Shown here piece after piece: positions 32,475 through 34,703 of a stretch of DNA of 34,703 nt (the stretch's first letter is position 1; every line of letters begins with the position of its first letter). This DNA is from Bacteroidetes bacterium ADurb.Bin008 (GTDB lineage Bacteria; Bacteroidota; Bacteroidia; Bacteroidales; Tenuifilaceae): assembly GCA_002071445.1 (NCBI GenBank), contig MWFE01000049.1, positions 1 through 34,703 on the forward strand. The letters run 5' to 3'. The position numbers and the translations under genes are program-made. The notes under the pieces are model-generated. The model saw nothing but the letters and a program-made list of their open reading frames with translations, did not search any database and had not been told where the DNA came from.

Positions 32475-34703
32475 TCGTATCTTTGATAGATTGCTAACAT
32501 CCCATTTCCATATTCTTACAGATAGATACATGTTGTGAATTGCTTGCGTTTCGTATCTTTGATAGATTGCTAACATCTCATACTCCTCAATAGCCACCTC
32601 TTGGATTGTTGTGATTTGCTTACAAAATGTATCTTTGATAGATTGCTAACATCGGCTGCGACCTTTCTTATTCCGACCTTCGTGTTGTGATTTGCTTACA
32701 AAATGTATCTTTGATAGATTGCTAACATCTCACCCCCACTATGGAATCAATACCCCGAAGTTGTGATTTGCTTACAAAATGTATCTTTGATAGATTGCTA
32801 ACATCATTTTGCCGGTGGGAATATCAAAATCATAAGTTGTGATTTGCTTACAAAATGTATCTTTGATAGATTGCTAACATCATATTCCTTATATTCCTGT
32901 TGGTTGAAGTGGTTGTGATTTGCTTACAAAATGTATCTTTGATAGATTGCTAACATCCTTACGATAATCCTATCCTTACATTTCCAAGTTGTGATTTGCT
33001 TACAAAATGTATCTTTGATAGATTGCTAACATCGTAGATTTCTCAAAGATTATTTCACAAGCAGTTGTGATTTGCTTACAAAATGTATCTTTGATAGATT
33101 GCTAACATCAAGAACACGCAATAAGTTCGCTGTTTTTGCGTTGTGATTTGCTTACAAAATGTATCTTTGATAGATTGCTAACATCTTTAAATTGTTTATT
33201 AATAAGTTTTTATTTGTTGTGATTTGCTTACAAAATGTATCTTTGATAGATTGCTAACATCATCCGAACAAGTGGTAGATTACAAGTATAGTTGTGATTT
33301 GCTTACAAAATGTATCTTTGATAGATTGCTAACATCTTTTGACACCTACCGCTGTAAATTGTGATGGTTGTGATTTGCTTACAAAATGTATCTTTGATAG
33401 ATTGCTAACATCTTGGAAAAAACATTTCAAACTGGTTGGATGTTGTGATTTGCTTACAAAATGTATCTTTGATAGATTGCTAACATCTTCTCAATTTTTT
33501 CATACTTTTGTCGCCATGTTGTGATTTGCTTACAAAATGTATCTTTGATAGATTGCTAACATCAAGATCTTTTTTTAGGACCAGAAATCTTCTGTTGTGA
33601 TTTGCTTACAAAATGTATCTTTGATAGATTGCTAACATCACCCTGCTTACGATTTCCACTCCGATTCTGGTTGTGATTTGCTTACAAAATGTATCTTTGA
33701 TAGATTGCTAACATCTTTGAGTTTTTATTTTGCCATCAACATAGAGTTGTGATTTGCTTACAAAATGTATCTTTGATAGATTGCTAACATCCTTACAACG
33801 CCGCTTGTATGCCGACAACCAGTTGTGATTTGCTTACAAAATGTATCTTTGATAGATTGCTAACATCAATGCCCCTGCTCTGGATTCTTTGCTTTTTGTT
33901 GTGATTTGCTTACAAAATGTATCTTTGATAGATTGCTAACATCTACTGACCGCAAAGTTCGCAGGCGTGCGAAAGTTGTGATTTGCTTACAAAATGTATC
34001 TTTGATAGATTGCTAACATCTGTGCGACGTGTTACTCGAAATCTGCTGTAGTTGTGATTTGCTTACAAAATGTATCTTTGATAGATTGCTAACATCCCTT
34101 ACCACATCCTTCTGCTTCACCTGCCCGTTGTGATTTGCTTACAAAATGTATCTTTGATAGATTGCTAACATCGCCGTCACCCCAGTATATGTTAACCAGC
34201 CTGTTGTGATTTGCTTACAAAATGTATCTTTGATAGATTGCTAACATCTATTCTTTCGCTCCACGGGGTACCACACCTGTTGTGATTTGCTTACAAAATG
34301 TATCTTTGATAGATTGCTAACATCTGCGGGAGGTTAACACCGTGCAGCTACCCCGTTGTGATTTGCTTACAAAATGTATCTTTGATAGATTGCTAACATC
34401 GGAGGAGCTGGATAGGCTATATGGCCGACAGTTGTGATTTGCTTACAAAATGTATCTTTGATAGATTGCTAACATCGATACTGCTGGACCACGACTCGTC
34501 ATCAAGTTGTGATTTGCTTACAAAATGTATCTTTGATAGATTGCTAACATCGGAACTTACCTTCTCCCTCGTTAGTTCGTAGTTGTGATTTGCTTACAAA
34601 ATGTATCTTTGATAGATTGCTAACATCGGAAAGCTATTACGTTGGCTGATGTGAAAGGTTGTGATTTGCTTACAAAATGTATCTTTGATAGATTGCTAAC
34701 ATC

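Larger units (their letters stand above)
32268..34703 (+). CRISPR. CRISPR array, 32 repeats and 31 spacers, probably type II-C
   Basis: The consensus repeat is 46 nt, beginning GTTGTGATTTGCTTACAAAA and ending GATTGCTAACATC. Repeats 5-32 (from 32608) read as identical. Repeats 1-4 are variants: 1 and 3 are 64 nt, 2 and 4 are 46 nt with GCGTTTC in place of ACAAAAT, and all four have A instead of T at position 8. Of the 31 spacers, 27 are 30 nt, three are 29 nt (spacers 13, 15 and 29) and one is 31 nt (spacer 22); none repeats another by eye. Long repeats starting GTTGTG are known from Bacteroidota Cas9 (type II-C) loci, which is the basis for the type. The plus strand is probably the crRNA sense. 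No cas gene or tracrRNA anti-repeat is visible left of the array; they should lie to the right. The last base of the window ends a repeat, so the array may continue. Confidence 0.97.

Noticed and set aside
32400..32597. Short minus-strand frame over CRISPR repeats 2-5
   Set aside because: It is array sequence only, without any coding feature.
33339..33524. Short open frame within the CRISPR array
   Set aside because: It consists of repeat and spacer sequence; the translated repeat recurs every 76 bp and is not a protein.

Overview
The window looks like a chromosomal contig of a Bacteroidota bacterium, probably Bacteroidales/Marinilabiliales-like; I cannot name a species. The reasons are promoters of the TTTG...TAnnTTTG type instead of Shine-Dalgarno-led genes, a C-terminal type IX secretion (T9SS) sorting domain, PorV-like and PorE-like outer-membrane proteins, the NFPYN variant of RsmA, an ECF sigma/anti-sigma-TonB pair, and a long CRISPR repeat of the kind found with Bacteroidota Cas9. 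No rRNA, tRNA or integrase was recognised.

Layout. 373-5643 (minus): rsmA; a translationally coupled trio of purE, a PorV-like protein and a helix-hairpin-helix/beta-barrel protein; plsC. 5972-10320: a small exported protein, then an ECF sigma factor with an anti-sigma/TonB fusion, divergent from a von Willebrand A protein. 10469-13856 (plus): ppk2, a family-2 glycosyltransferase and an OppC/DppC-type ABC permease. 13872-14205: first copy of a modular intergenic repeat. 14228-18711 (minus): an exported M28 peptidase, a T9SS cargo protein and an ABC exporter pair. 18849-23877: recQ, kdsD, tatC and lptB. 24067-25407: a cyclic-2,3-diphosphoglycerate-synthetase-like NTPase with a textbook Bacteroidota promoter. 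25672-26508: a lone Bro-N protein. 26633-30194 (minus): a PorE-like OmpA protein, a small exported protein and purM, closely spaced.

The right end is accessory DNA. 30547-30908 is a second copy of the modular repeat, carrying extra hairpin modules that the first copy lacks. An AAA/DUF4143 ATPase gene (30992-32113) is bracketed by two 62-bp direct repeats that differ at 3 positions, each holding a perfect 10-bp inverted repeat. A CRISPR array then runs from 32268 to the last base of the window: 32 repeats and 31 spacers, with no cas genes in view. Its first four repeats alternate between two variant forms (A, B, A, B). Form A is 64 nt instead of 46 because a palindromic hairpin sits in the middle of the repeat. 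It resembles hairpins seen at three other places in this window, one of them apparently an insertion relative to its sister copy. This is the most unusual signal here.

Most of the left 30 kb is ordinary housekeeping and envelope biology: purines, phospholipid, lipopolysaccharide/Kdo, Tat export, outer-membrane proteins, polyphosphate and DNA repair. All family names come from reading the translations and remembered motifs; no database search was run.
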